A DNA stretch of 64,000 nucleotides from an uncultured Granulosicoccus sp. (GCA_937924505.1 CALDSR010000013.1:62001-126000), one strand, 5' to 3'; shown: positions 43,480 through 53,084, counted from the first letter of the stretch. Numbers and translations: made by a program. The notes: generated by a model from the sequence alone, not told the origin.

Positions 43480-43558
43480 TGACTGATCCTCCATCGTTTA
43501 CTGATCAGGTGCTGCACTCTGACTATCAGTGGTCGATACAAATCACCCAGCACTAACA

Positions 43559-44401
43559 TCAACCAAGTTTGTCGAAGTCGCTGGCATCGTGACGCTCAGG
43601 CAACTGATCTTCATCAGGCCCCCAACTTCGATTCACTTTTCGTCCACGCTGAACTGCAGGTCGCGCCAGTATCTCATCGGCCCAGCGATTGACAGCGACG
43701 TATGACTTGGCATCGATAAACTCCGCTGCCTCATACAATCCACCCTGCACCAATACACCGTACCACGGGTACACCGCCATATCGGCGATGGTGTATTCAT
43801 CACCTGATAAAAAACGCTGCTTGGCAAGACGTTGCTCAAGCACATCAAGCTGGCGTTTGGTTTCCATCGTGAATCGATCGATACAGTATTCAATCTTGAT
43901 CGGCGCATAGGCATAAAAATGACCACAGCCTCCACCGAGATAAGGTGCACTGCCCATTTGCCAGAACAACCAAGAAAGACATTCGGTACGAGTCGCGTGT
44001 TCAGTTGGCAGGAAGGCGCCGAACTTCTCCGCGAGATACAAAAGAATGGCCCCCGACTCAAACACGCGAGTCGGCGGGGTTGTGCTGTGGTCCATCAATG
44101 CGGGGATTTTCGAATTCGGATTGATATCCACGAATCCACTGCCGAACTGATCACCGTCGGTTATCTTGATCTGGTAAGCGTCATATTCAGCCCCCGTAAA
44201 TCCAGCGGCCAAAAGCTCTTCGAGCATGATCGTGACCTTGACACCATTTGGCGTTGCCAGGGAATGCAGCTGCAAGGGATGGTCACCAACAGGCAGCACC
44301 TTCTCATGCGTAGCGCCCGCGATTGGTCGATTGATCTTGGCGAACTCGCCGCCGTTTTCAGATTCCCATTTCCAGACCTTCGGTGGTGTGTACTCGCTCA
44401 T
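43559..44401 (-). CDS. yghU: glutathione-dependent disulfide-bond oxidoreductase (YghU-like)
   Basis: 280 residues, YghU/YfcG branch of glutathione transferases. Visible: the N-terminal ext YTPPKVWKWESENGGEFAKINRPIAG, LHSLATPNGVKVTIMLEEL, NPNSKIPALMD and FESGAILLYLAEKFG. Binds two glutathiones and reduces disulfides. Full family length. Monocistronic, no regulator adjacent. Confidence 0.93.
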   Translation of the reverse strand: MSEYTPPKVWKWESENGGEFAKINRPIAGATHEKVLPVGDHPLQLHSLATPNGVKVTIMLEELLAAGFTGAEYDAYQIKITDGDQFGSGFVDINPNSKIPALMDHSTTPPTRVFESGAILLYLAEKFGAFLPTEHATRTECLSWLFWQMGSAPYLGGGCGHFYAYAPIKIEYCIDRFTMETKRQLDVLEQRLAKQRFLSGDEYTIADMAVYPWYGVLVQGGLYEAAEFIDAKSYVAVNRWADEILARPAVQRGRKVNRSWGPDEDQLPERHDASDFDKLG

Positions 44402-44506
44402 GTCGCCGTTGCCGTCTTAGTTGATTCGAATAGGGTCAAGTGTATCCAATTGACAACGTCTGGATCAAAAAGTTAGAGGTTCGTAAAGAACGCAGAGCTG
44501 GTGAGA

Positions 44507-45097
44507 TCAGCGAACAGACTCGATAAACCCCAGCAAACGACTAACCGCCAGTTGCAAGTCTCCCGAGTTGTCTATTTCGATATCCAGATCGCCTCGCAAG
44601 TGCATAACGGGTCGCCGCCCCAGTCTTGCCGAGATATCGCTTGAAGATTCGCGCGCTCGCCTGGCCAAGCGAGAAGCCAGTGTCTGCTCGTCAACAGACA
44701 CCAACACCGTTCGGCTTGTGGGAAATACTTGACGAATGTTGTTCATCGCGCCACGACTGCCGTTGAGAATCGCGACCTTTCCATTCTCGATCCAATCATG
44801 AACCTCGGCAGGAACACCATAATGGAGATCGTGCGCCTCCCAGCAGATGGAAAATTCACCTCTGTCACGCGCCACCATGAAATCCTCGCCGGACAGATAT
44901 TGATGCGGTTCATGCCCGGCATCACTCGGGCGGGTGATCACCCGCTGAACGACTTTGACATCCTGACTGTCGGCGTAGTGCTCGCGAACCGCAGCAAGCA
45001 AGCTGTCCTTGCCTGAACCGCTGGGACCAACGACGGCTATCAGGCAGCCCTGAGCCGCTCCCTTTGATTTTTTTTCTGATTTACGAATATCGCTCAT
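44507..45097 (-). CDS. phnN: ribose 1,5-bisphosphokinase PhnN-like
   Basis: 196 residues. P-loop GPSGSGKDSLL (~24-34) and a guanylate-kinase-like fold with VQRVITRPSDAGHEPHQYLS. PhnN makes PRPP from ribose 1,5-bisphosphate in phosphonate C-P lyase metabolism. It overlaps the upstream LysR gene by ATGA. No other phn gene is in the window, so an isolated PRPP-forming or nucleotide-salvage role is possible. Confidence 0.82.
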   Translation of the reverse strand: MSDIRKSEKKSKGAAQGCLIAVVGPSGSGKDSLLAAVREHYADSQDVKVVQRVITRPSDAGHEPHQYLSGEDFMVARDRGEFSICWEAHDLHYGVPAEVHDWIENGKVAILNGSRGAMNNIRQVFPTSRTVLVSVDEQTLASRLARRARESSSDISARLGRRPVMHLRGDLDIEIDNSGDLQLAVSRLLGFIESVR

Positions 45098-46026
45098 GCA
45101 ACTTCGCTAAGTAACCAGGATTTGAATGCGGTTACTCGTGGATCATTCTCGCTACTGGCAAGACTGATCATATGGTAGGCATGATCGATATTCAGGGGCA
45201 AGTCAAACAGCGGGACAAGCAGACCTTTGCTCACATCATCCTGCGCTAGTTGCTCTAAGGTAAGCACCACACCCTGCCCTTCCACAGCCGCAGCCAATGC
45301 CAATGACACACTGTTGAAATACAGGTTATGCGCAGAAACGTTGCTACCGAGACCTGCGGCGTCCAACCAACTTGCCCACTTGGGCCGACCTTCATAGGGT
45401 GTCTCATCGTGTAACAAGGTGTGCTGCAGCAAGTCCTCCGGGCAAGCCAGTGGCAAATTGGCTGAATCTGCCAGCAACGAAGGACTACAAAGTGGCATGG
45501 CCTCCACGTCCATGAATCGTTCAACCTGACAACCCGGATAGTTTCCACTACCAAACCGGATTGCGACATCGACATTGTGCTCTTTGAGCGTTTCGGCACT
45601 CAGAGATGGAGCTGTTGCCGCCGAATCAATCAGGCTTACGCTTCCAGAGATTCGCAGATCAATCGATGGATGCTTTTCAATAAATCTGTGCATGCGCGGC
45701 ATCAGCCATTTTGATGCAAAGGATGGCGCCATCCAGATGTTCAGGTCGCGCTTTGCGCCACCATTTTTGATGGACTCGATAGCTTGTGAAATATTGTGAA
45801 AGCCATCCCTGAGTTGCCCGAGTCCAGCCTGACCCGCATCAGTCAACGCCAAACCTCGATTCAAACGATGAAACAGTTGCACACCCAGCAGCTCTTCCAG
45901 AGAGCGTATCTGCTGGCTGACCGCAGCCGGCGTAACGTTCAGCTCATCAGCAGCCTTACTGAAGCTGCCATGCCGGGCCGCCACGACAAAAGCGTTCAAA
46001 GCATTGAGAGGAAGAGGACCAGCCAT
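45094..46026 (-). CDS. LysR-type regulator (GcvA-like)
   Basis: 310 residues. N-terminal winged helix LPLNALNAFVVAARHGSFSKAADELNVTPAAVSQQIRSLEELLG and the typical effector domain. GcvA-like start PLNALNAF. Co-transcribed with phnN (ATGA overlap) and divergent from the double DUF1127 gene, which it may control. The spacer contains a TTGAGTATCAA dyad (46120-46130), a weak LysR-box candidate. Confidence 0.92.
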   Translation of the reverse strand: MAGPLPLNALNAFVVAARHGSFSKAADELNVTPAAVSQQIRSLEELLGVQLFHRLNRGLALTDAGQAGLGQLRDGFHNISQAIESIKNGGAKRDLNIWMAPSFASKWLMPRMHRFIEKHPSIDLRISGSVSLIDSAATAPSLSAETLKEHNVDVAIRFGSGNYPGCQVERFMDVEAMPLCSPSLLADSANLPLACPEDLLQHTLLHDETPYEGRPKWASWLDAAGLGSNVSAHNLYFNSVSLALAAAVEGQGVVLTLEQLAQDDVSKGLLVPLFDLPLNIDHAYHMISLASSENDPRVTAFKSWLLSEVA

Positions 46027-46198
46027 CAGCGCTTTGCTACACCGGGATGACAGCTTAAAGTTTTACTTGTCATGGGTACAAGAAAGTATCGTTTGAGACT
46101 TTGGTGCCGCAGCCGTACATTGAGTATCAAGAAACAAAGCAGCAGAGAAAGACTCTGCGCTGACAATACTGGCAACCATACTTGAAAGGAGCCAACAC

Positions 46199-46549
46199 AT
46201 GTTTAAACTCATCTCAGCAATCGGCCGCGGTTACGACAGCTACATGAATCGACAGGGTCGCGTCCAGGCACACCGGATTCTAAGCGGTCAAAGTGACTGG
46301 ACGCTCAACGATCTTGGCATTTCCCGTCAGCTTCTCAACGGCGGCGTCAAGAATTGGCCTTGGAAAATCACCAATGACCAACCTTCGCGCGTCGAAGCCT
46401 TCCGCGAAAGCCGTCGCAAAATTGAAGCGCGTGCGATTCGAGAGCTCAACAGTTATTCCAACAAGGAACTGCATGATCTTGGAATTACTCGTGGCAGTAT
46501 TCCAGAAGCTGTGCGCAACGGTCGCCCCGAAAGCGAGCACGCAGCTTAA
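46199..46549 (+). CDS. protein with two DUF1127 motifs
   Basis: 116 residues. Two copies of the short DUF1127 helix motif: one at residues ~38-55 (DWTLNDLGISRQLLNGGVKN) and one at ~78-105 (RAIRELNSYSNKELHDLGITRGSIPEAVRNG). Most DUF1127 proteins have one and 45-70 residues; some affect phosphate metabolism or RNA-related regulation in alphaproteobacteria. Good GGAG Shine-Dalgarno. Divergent from the LysR gene. Confidence 0.85.
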   Translation: MFKLISAIGRGYDSYMNRQGRVQAHRILSGQSDWTLNDLGISRQLLNGGVKNWPWKITNDQPSRVEAFRESRRKIEARAIRELNSYSNKELHDLGITRGSIPEAVRNGRPESEHAA

Positions 46550-47127
46550 GGTGCCTGCATTTGATCGGTTCCAGCGGGTTTACCCCTTACAACAGCAGAC
46601 GTCCGCTGCAGAACTCTCTTGACGGGGTTATCTGAATGGCCAGGCCACTCGGATAACCTCGTCGAAAGGTCGCACAAGAATTAACCAAGAACCAATCAAC
46701 CCCACTGGTTGACGACTCGGGTCAAGAAAATTGACCATTGTCCAAAATCGCCTTTTCTGCACACTACCCGCAAAATCAGTGTGCTTTATCTGTTTGACCG
46801 GCTTACGCAAATTCGGCGGCGTCCGGGAAAATCGACGCGCTACGCTGAGCTGTCGTCGGCTGACAACTGTAGCCCAGATTCTGCCTCCAGCGAAATTAAC
46901 AAAGCCGATTGCCTCTGCCCGGGAACTTTTTCGCTCCCGTGTACCAATGCCAACCAGTGGACATTTCATACCCTTTTTTCGCGTGCACCACCCGTCAGCA
47001 ACGGAATTTACCGTTGTTGAAGCCCGCAAAATCATTTTGTCCTTGATGGCAACAAGCTTATGAAATATCCTGTCCCGGCTATGGCTCCGATTCTTACGGA
47101 CCCATTCACTGCGGAGAGAGATAAACC
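46550..47127. other. 578-bp gene-free stretch with a hairpin and a promoter candidate
   Basis: No reading frame here looks real on either strand. It holds a 43-bp hairpin (46621-46663: arms GACGGGGTTATC/GATAACCTCGTC, with an inner TGGCC/GGCCA) without a T-run, and a -35/-10-like TTGATG (47043) / TATCCT (47066), 17-bp spacing, ahead of the TRAP gene, which has GAGAG before its start. Confidence 0.5.
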
Positions 47128-48231
47128 ATGAAAGAAATGAATCGCCGGAAGTTCCTGAAAGGATCGGCGCTCGCAGCAACCGCGACGGCGGCCGGCACGA
47201 TTACCGCGCCCTCCATCGTTCGTGCTGCGCCAGTGACGATGAAAATGCAAGCGGCCTGGGGCGGTGGTATTTTCCTTGAAAATGCCAAGTCGTATGTTGA
47301 CCGTGTAAATGCGATGGCGGGAGACGCGCTGCAGATCGAATTGCTGCCAGTCAACTCTGTTGTCAAAACCAGTCAGATGCAAGATGCCGTACATCGGGGT
47401 GTTCTCGATGCTGCACACTACGTACCTGCTTACTGGTATTCGAAATCACCTGTTGCCTCACTGTTTGGTACTGGCCCATGCTTTGGCTGGTCAAGCCAGG
47501 AAGTTCTGGGGTGGGTTCACTATGGTGGTGGTCAGGAACTCTTTGATGAGTTGATGGGCAACCTTGGCCTGAACCTTGTCAGTTTCTTCAACAGCCCGAT
47601 GCCAGCACAGCCTATGGGTTGGTTCAAAGAAGAGATCAAGGATGCATCCCAGATGGATGGCCTGAAGTATCGAACCGTTGGACTTGCCGCTGATGTATTG
47701 CTCGAAATGGGCATGTCTGTCGTTCAGCTGCCTGGTGGTGAAATACAGCCAGCCATGAAGTCAGGCTTGATTGACGCTGCCGAATTCAACAACCCGACCT
47801 CGGATCGTGACTTCGGCATGCAAGACGTGTCCAAACACTATCACTTGGCTAGCTTCCACCAGTCGCAGGAATTTTTTGAAGTCACCTTCAACAAGAGAAA
47901 GTACGACGGCTTGGCTGATGAACTCAAAGCCATCCTGAAGTACGCTTCAGAAGCTGAGAATTCAAACTTCTACTGGCACAACACACAACAATATGCAAAA
48001 GATCTCGTGACCTTACGCGAAGAGCAAGGTGTCAATGTTTACCGTACACCAGATTCAGTCATGCAAGCGCAACTGGATGCCTGGGATATTGTCGTCGAGC
48101 GCATGTCAGGCTCTGACGAATTCTTTGCCAAGGTAATCGAGTCACAACGTGCATACGCTGAGACGGTCATGAATTACCTGAACCTCAACCAGCCAGACTA
48201 CAAACTCGCTTACAAGCACTATTTCGGCTAG
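47128..48231 (+). CDS. dctP: TRAP transporter substrate-binding protein DctP family
   Basis: 367 residues. Twin-arginine signal NRRKFLKGSAL (~5-15). DctP-type ligand protein with GLKYRTVG, which holds the conserved Arg that binds carboxylate ligands. Similar to the mannitol/chloroaromatic subgroup, but the ligand is not known. Followed by a strong terminator and then the permease genes, so it is likely made in excess over them. Confidence 0.92.
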   Translation: MKEMNRRKFLKGSALAATATAAGTITAPSIVRAAPVTMKMQAAWGGGIFLENAKSYVDRVNAMAGDALQIELLPVNSVVKTSQMQDAVHRGVLDAAHYVPAYWYSKSPVASLFGTGPCFGWSSQEVLGWVHYGGGQELFDELMGNLGLNLVSFFNSPMPAQPMGWFKEEIKDASQMDGLKYRTVGLAADVLLEMGMSVVQLPGGEIQPAMKSGLIDAAEFNNPTSDRDFGMQDVSKHYHLASFHQSQEFFEVTFNKRKYDGLADELKAILKYASEAENSNFYWHNTQQYAKDLVTLREEQGVNVYRTPDSVMQAQLDAWDIVVERMSGSDEFFAKVIESQRAYAETVMNYLNLNQPDYKLAYKHYFG

Positions 48232-48280
48232 CTCGTTTGGCGATGTATCGTTATGGTATGTCAACTGGTTTGTATGCAAA

Positions 48281-48310
48281 GGGAGCCTCATCCGAGGCTC
48301 CCGTTTTTTT
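48281..48310 (+). terminator. strong intrinsic terminator between dctP and the permeases
   Basis: A perfect 9-bp stem (GGGAGCCTC / GAGGCTCCC) with ATCC loop and a run of eight T directly behind. Likely a partial terminator within the TRAP operon. Confidence 0.9.
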
Positions 48311-48338
48311 TAATTGGTATCGCACGGAGTCCTGACAC

Positions 48339-48929
48339 GTGACAAAAATCGTCTATGCGATTGAGAATTTGAGCATCTGGGTGGGACGCGCATTCGGTTG
48401 GTGCATCCTGATCCTGACACTGGCCGTCTCGTACGAGGTTTTTGTCCGTTACATGCCTCAGTACAAACCAACCGTTTGGGCCTTTGACATGATGGTGCAG
48501 ATGTACGGCGCGCTGTTCTTGATGGCAGGCCCTTATGCATTGGCACAGGATAGTCATGTACGAGGGGATGTGCTCTATCGTCTTTTTCCAGTTCGCATGC
48601 AGGCGACGATTGACTTCATTCTTTATCTGATTTTCTTTTTCCCCGGCATGATGGCCTTGTTCTGGTACGGTGCGGAAATCGCGTCTGACTCATGGCGTTA
48701 CAAGGAAGTGAGCTGGAACAGCCCGGCGAGAATCCAGATCTATTTCTTCAAAACCTTGATTCCACTGGCTGGATTTTTTCTCATGTTGCAAGGCATTGCC
48801 GAGTTACTCAGATGCTGGAAGGCAATGCGCACCGGAGTCTGGATGGAAAGACTTGACGATGTCCGTGAGACGGAAGATTTGCTGACAGAACAACCTGCAG
48901 TTGTGGATACCAGTACAAATCGCCCCTGA
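48339..48929 (+). CDS. dctQ: TRAP transporter small permease
   Basis: 196 residues from GTG. Four hydrophobic helices (~18-39, 62-77, 85-107, 136-155) of the DctQ/small subunit family, with FLMAGPYALAQDSHVRGDVLY. Pairs with DctM in the inner membrane. A 108-bp leader containing the terminator separates it from the binding-protein gene. Confidence 0.88.
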   Translation: MTKIVYAIENLSIWVGRAFGWCILILTLAVSYEVFVRYMPQYKPTVWAFDMMVQMYGALFLMAGPYALAQDSHVRGDVLYRLFPVRMQATIDFILYLIFFFPGMMALFWYGAEIASDSWRYKEVSWNSPARIQIYFFKTLIPLAGFFLMLQGIAELLRCWKAMRTGVWMERLDDVRETEDLLTEQPAVVDTSTNRP

Positions 48930-48999
48930 CTTTACTTCATCCATTATTCGTAATTTTGACACACAACCATTCAGTTAACCTAATCGAGATGAAACGGCC

Positions 49000-50367
49000 G
49001 TGACGAATCCAGAAGTCGCCATCCTAATGTTGTCCCTGTTCATCGTTCTGGTGTTACTGGGATTTCCCATTGCCTTTACCTTGCTCGCCATGGGTGTCGC
49101 ATTTGGCTACTACGCCTATTACCAGGAAGGCTCCATCGAGACACTTTCAGATGTCTTCAGCAACCAGATTTTCTATCTGCTAAACCAGAACACCTACTCG
49201 GTAATGGAAAACGACACACTTGTCGCCATTCCCTTGTTTCTCTTTATGGGTTACGTCGTTGAACGAGCCAATATCGTCAATCGGCTATTCAGCTCCTTGC
49301 AGCTTGCCGCAAGAAACCTGCCCGGCTCAATGGCCATCGCTGCGCTGATCACCTGCGCTGTCTTCTCCACCGCCAGCGGCATCGTCGGCGCCGTTGTTAC
49401 CTTGATGGGCCTGCTCGCATTTCCCGCGATGGCTGATGCCAACTATCGCAAGGACTTTGCCGCAGGCGTAATTTGCGCCGGTGGCACACTCGGCATTCTC
49501 ATACCACCATCGATCATGTTGATCGTATATGCAGCGATTGCCGAATTATCGCCACTTCGTCTTTATGCGGCGGCAGTGTTCCCGGGTCTTTTGTTAGCTG
49601 GTATGTACATCATCTACGTCATTATCCGCGTCTGGATAAATCCGGCTATCGCACCAAAGCCCACAATCGATCCTAATTTATCGCGCGCCAAAATTTACCT
49701 GCAACTACTCACATCATTCGTCCCGTTAACTCTCCTTATCATGTTGGTGCTCGGTTCCATACTGGGTGGTCTCGCCACACCTGCCGAAGCGGCAGCAATG
49801 GGTGCTTTGGGAGGCTTGGTGCTTGCGGTTCTGTACCGCTCACTAACTTGGCTGAAACTCAAGGAATCAGTATTTCTGACAGCCAAGGCAACGGCCATGG
49901 TTTGCTGGATGTTTGTTGGCTCATGGACATTTGCTTCGGTTTTCTCTTATCTCGGCGGCCACGATGTCATCGAGCACTGGGTGCTGGCCATGAATCTTGA
50001 GCCTTGGCAGTTTCTCGTACTGGTTCAGTTAATCATTTTCCTTCTCGGTTGGCCATTGGAGTGGTCGGAAATTCTCATTATCTTTGTGCCGATCTTTCTA
50101 CCTATGTTGGACACCTTCGGCGTTAACCCCTACTTCTTTGCGATGCTGGTTGCACTAAACCTCCAGACTTCGTTTCTGACACCGCCGATGGCGATGTCCG
50201 CGTACTACCTGAAAGGGGTATTGAAAAACCAGATCGAGCTCATGCAGATCTTCAAAGGCATCATGCCTTATCTCGGGATCGTGATTTTCTGCATGTTCCT
50301 GATGTATACATTCCCTGGTATTGCTCTGTGGCTACCTGATCAACTGTTTGGCGAGTACATTCCTTAG
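49000..50367 (+). CDS. dctM: TRAP transporter large permease
   Basis: 455 residues from GTG, about 12 helices. DctM signatures: FLFMGYVVERANIVNRL, GGTLGILIPPSIMLIVYA and a GPLEWSE-type GWPLEWSEI segment. It forms the Na+-coupled transport channel with DctQ. The next gene (amidase) follows 44 bp later on the same strand, suggesting a functional link to an amide or its acid. Confidence 0.92.
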   Translation: MTNPEVAILMLSLFIVLVLLGFPIAFTLLAMGVAFGYYAYYQEGSIETLSDVFSNQIFYLLNQNTYSVMENDTLVAIPLFLFMGYVVERANIVNRLFSSLQLAARNLPGSMAIAALITCAVFSTASGIVGAVVTLMGLLAFPAMADANYRKDFAAGVICAGGTLGILIPPSIMLIVYAAIAELSPLRLYAAAVFPGLLLAGMYIIYVIIRVWINPAIAPKPTIDPNLSRAKIYLQLLTSFVPLTLLIMLVLGSILGGLATPAEAAAMGALGGLVLAVLYRSLTWLKLKESVFLTAKATAMVCWMFVGSWTFASVFSYLGGHDVIEHWVLAMNLEPWQFLVLVQLIIFLLGWPLEWSEILIIFVPIFLPMLDTFGVNPYFFAMLVALNLQTSFLTPPMAMSAYYLKGVLKNQIELMQIFKGIMPYLGIVIFCMFLMYTFPGIALWLPDQLFGEYIP

Positions 50368-50411
50368 GCCATGCAAATCGACTTGAAACACGAGCATTAC
50401 TTGATAACTCG

Positions 50412-51770
50412 ATGACTACCGAACTGAATACAGCGCGTGACTGCGTGTCTGCTATCAAGGACGGTAGCCTGAGATCAGTCAATCTCGTCAAGAACTCACT
50501 TGTCGAGATTGAGCGCACGGATTCCACTATCAGGGCATGGCAACATCTGGATAGCGATCAAGCAATAGCGGCCGCCGAACAAGCAGATGAACAGCGCCGC
50601 CATGGTCGACCCGTAGGAAAACTGCAAGGCATACCGATTGGCCTGAAGGACATTATTGACACCGCAGAGCTACCCACTGAATACGGCAGCGCCATTTACA
50701 AGGGCAGGCAAGCTGAACAGGATGCAGCCATCGTAGAGAAACTGAAAGAATCGGGTGCCGTGATCATGGGCAAAACGGTAACAACCGAATTCGCTTTTAT
50801 GCACCCGGCACACACACGCAATCCACACAATACCGAGTTTGGTCCGGGCGGATCATCCAGCGGCTCGGCAGCTGCAGTTGCCGCAGGCCATGTGCCACTT
50901 GCCTTTGGCACTCAAACCAACGGTTCAGTGATTCGACCTGCCTCCTACTGTGGTGTCTATGGCTTCAAGCCGTCACGCGGAGTCGTTTCCCGCCGCGGTA
51001 TATTGCAAACATCCGCATCACTTGATCAACCCGGGATGTTCGCCCGTGATCTCGGAGACTTGGCATTGCTCTCCGATGTCGTCGCCGGATACGACGCAAC
51101 AGATTCAGTAAGCTACAACGCACCAAAGCCCGGTGCCCTCGAGGGGTATTTGCAGGATGTTCCAGTAGAACCCAATTTTGTGTGGCTGGAACTCCCCTAT
51201 GCGGACCGGTTCAGCGACGCATTGGTGCAAGGTGCTGATGAACTGATCGGTGAACTCGGCGGCCAAATTGAACGTGTCACCGCCCCTGCCAGTTTTAGCG
51301 ATGCCATTGCAGCCCATTCGATCATTTACGATTACGAGATTTTTCGCTGCCTGTCCGAAGTTCGAACACATGAATCACAGTTGAGCGACACGGTACGATC
51401 AGCACTTGAACGAGCGCAAAAACGCACTGACGACGAGTACCAACAAGCATTGGCTTTTAAGGAATCTTTCGAAGCCTGGTTCAAACAATTTTTCAATGAC
51501 TACGACGCAGTTCTGACAGCCTCTGCGCCCAGTGAAGCGCCTCGGTTCGGTGAAGGCACCGGAGATCCCATATGTTGCACAGTCTGGACTCTGGCAGGAT
51601 TACCTTGTTTGAACCTGCCACTGCTGGCTGGTGATCATGAGCTACCCATCGGGATACAACTTGTTGGGGCTCATCAGGAAGATGATCGGCTGTTTCGCTC
51701 GGCACGCTGGCTGCTGGAGACCTTGCATGCGCAAGCGTCCTCGACAACAAACACACTTGAGGAAGCCTGA
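50412..51770 (+). CDS. amidase-signature family amidase
   Basis: 452 residues. The amidase triad is visible: Lys79 (PIGLKD), the cis-Ser in PGGSSSGSAAAVAAG and nucleophile Ser172 (QTNGSVIRPASYCG). It hydrolyses an amide to acid and ammonia. It could finish nitrile breakdown begun by the nitrile hydratase 11 kb away, but it is adjacent to a TRAP transporter, so its substrate may be an imported compound. TGA is followed immediately by the next ATG. Confidence 0.9.
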   Translation: MTTELNTARDCVSAIKDGSLRSVNLVKNSLVEIERTDSTIRAWQHLDSDQAIAAAEQADEQRRHGRPVGKLQGIPIGLKDIIDTAELPTEYGSAIYKGRQAEQDAAIVEKLKESGAVIMGKTVTTEFAFMHPAHTRNPHNTEFGPGGSSSGSAAAVAAGHVPLAFGTQTNGSVIRPASYCGVYGFKPSRGVVSRRGILQTSASLDQPGMFARDLGDLALLSDVVAGYDATDSVSYNAPKPGALEGYLQDVPVEPNFVWLELPYADRFSDALVQGADELIGELGGQIERVTAPASFSDAIAAHSIIYDYEIFRCLSEVRTHESQLSDTVRSALERAQKRTDDEYQQALAFKESFEAWFKQFFNDYDAVLTASAPSEAPRFGEGTGDPICCTVWTLAGLPCLNLPLLAGDHELPIGIQLVGAHQEDDRLFRSARWLLETLHAQASSTTNTLEEA

Positions 51771-51974
51771 ATGAACACACGACTCGTAACCATTCTTACT
51801 GGCGTGATTGGCCTGATCGTCATGGCAACTTTTGTCATTGGGCTGTCCCACAGTATTTCGACCGGCTTTGCCGGCTTTGAAGGCGGATTGCCATTTGCGA
51901 TCATCGTTGCCATCGTCTTACTGATGGCCCTCTACGATTTTTATGATGAGTGCGTTCGAAAAACACGCAAGTAA
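51771..51974 (+). CDS. small two-helix membrane protein
   Basis: 67 residues: two hydrophobic segments (~8-26, 40-55) and a basic end (ECVRKTRK). It starts on the base after the amidase stop, so translation is coupled. No homology recognised; probably a genuine gene because of this spacing. Confidence 0.65.
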   Translation: MNTRLVTILTGVIGLIVMATFVIGLSHSISTGFAGFEGGLPFAIIVAIVLLMALYDFYDECVRKTRK

Positions 51975-52044
51975 ACGAACACCACAAACTTGGCGGTGTC
52001 GGCAACGGCACAACACAGGCTTGATTCAATAAAGGCGCAATTCA

Positions 52045-53013
52045 ATGAGCTCAGATAAGCCTACACTCTGGATAAGCCGCAAGCTATCGGCCAACACGGA
52101 GGCTCGCGCCCAACAGAATTACAACGTCATCCTTAACCCCGATGACACACTCAGCACCGGCGATGATCTAATTCGCATGAGTGCTGAGGTTGACGCAATT
52201 ATTCCCTGCCATTCCGAGATCTTTAACGCCGACGTTGTATCCCAACTGGACTCTCGCTTGAAGATCATCGCCAATCATTCGGTTGGCGTGGATCATTGTG
52301 ACCTGAACGCATTGAAAAACCGCGGCATTGTGGTTACCAATACACCTGATGTGCTTTCCGACGCCACCGCTGAGATTGCAATGTTGTTGTTACTTGGCGC
52401 GGCAAGACGAGCCGCTGAGGGGGACGCCATGGTTCGCGGCGGTCAATGGACGACCTGGAGCCCATCATTCATGGTGGGGCATCAAGTCACCGGTAAGCGG
52501 CTAGGCATTATCGGCATGGGTAAGGTTGGGCAGGTTATGGCACAGCGTGCTCGAGGATTTGACATGGAGGTGCACTATCACAATCGCTCACGTTTGGCAG
52601 CAGAACTTGAAGCCGGCGCCATATTTCACGAGTCATTGGATACACTGCTGCCTGTCTCCGAATACTTGTCCTTGCACTGTCCGGCAACCCCTGACACCAA
52701 AGGAATGATCAATGCTGAAGTTCTGGCAAGTCTTCCGGACAAGGCGATTCTGGTGAATACCGCACGCGGTGCTCTTGTCGATGAAGACGCACTTGTGAAT
52801 GCGCTTGAAAGCGGCAAGCTAGCCGCCGCTGGACTCGACTGCTTTGTCACTGAACCAGGCGGCAATCCAGCCTTCTCCCGACACAATAATATTTTTATGC
52901 TGCCACACATCGGAAGCGCAACATTCGAGACTCGTGACGCCATGGGATTTCGTGCACTCGATAACCTGGATGCGTTTTTCAGTGGCAACACGCCTCGGGA
53001 TCGACTAGTCTGA
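52045..53013 (+). CDS. D-2-hydroxyacid dehydrogenase (glyoxylate/hydroxypyruvate reductase type)
   Basis: 322 residues, Rossmann-type. NAD(P) motif GIIGMGKVGQVMAQRARGFDM; catalytic Arg (NTARGALVDEDAL), Glu in LDCFVTEPG and His in LPHIGSAT. It reduces 2-keto acids such as glyoxylate or hydroxypyruvate to the D-hydroxyacid. Likely in the same transcript as the amidase genes. Confidence 0.92.
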   Translation: MSSDKPTLWISRKLSANTEARAQQNYNVILNPDDTLSTGDDLIRMSAEVDAIIPCHSEIFNADVVSQLDSRLKIIANHSVGVDHCDLNALKNRGIVVTNTPDVLSDATAEIAMLLLLGAARRAAEGDAMVRGGQWTTWSPSFMVGHQVTGKRLGIIGMGKVGQVMAQRARGFDMEVHYHNRSRLAAELEAGAIFHESLDTLLPVSEYLSLHCPATPDTKGMINAEVLASLPDKAILVNTARGALVDEDALVNALESGKLAAAGLDCFVTEPGGNPAFSRHNNIFMLPHIGSATFETRDAMGFRALDNLDAFFSGNTPRDRLV

Positions 53014-53084
53014 AACAACTCGGGGAGCGGCAACACAACACTCTGGTAGTGACAAAACAAGTTTCCATGAACACGCCAGTCCAA

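Noticed and set aside
46628..47179. A 183-codon minus-strand frame
   Set aside because: Basic, Arg/Ser-rich composition with no domain, overlapped by open frames on the plus strand; it runs over the dctP start and looks like non-coding DNA.
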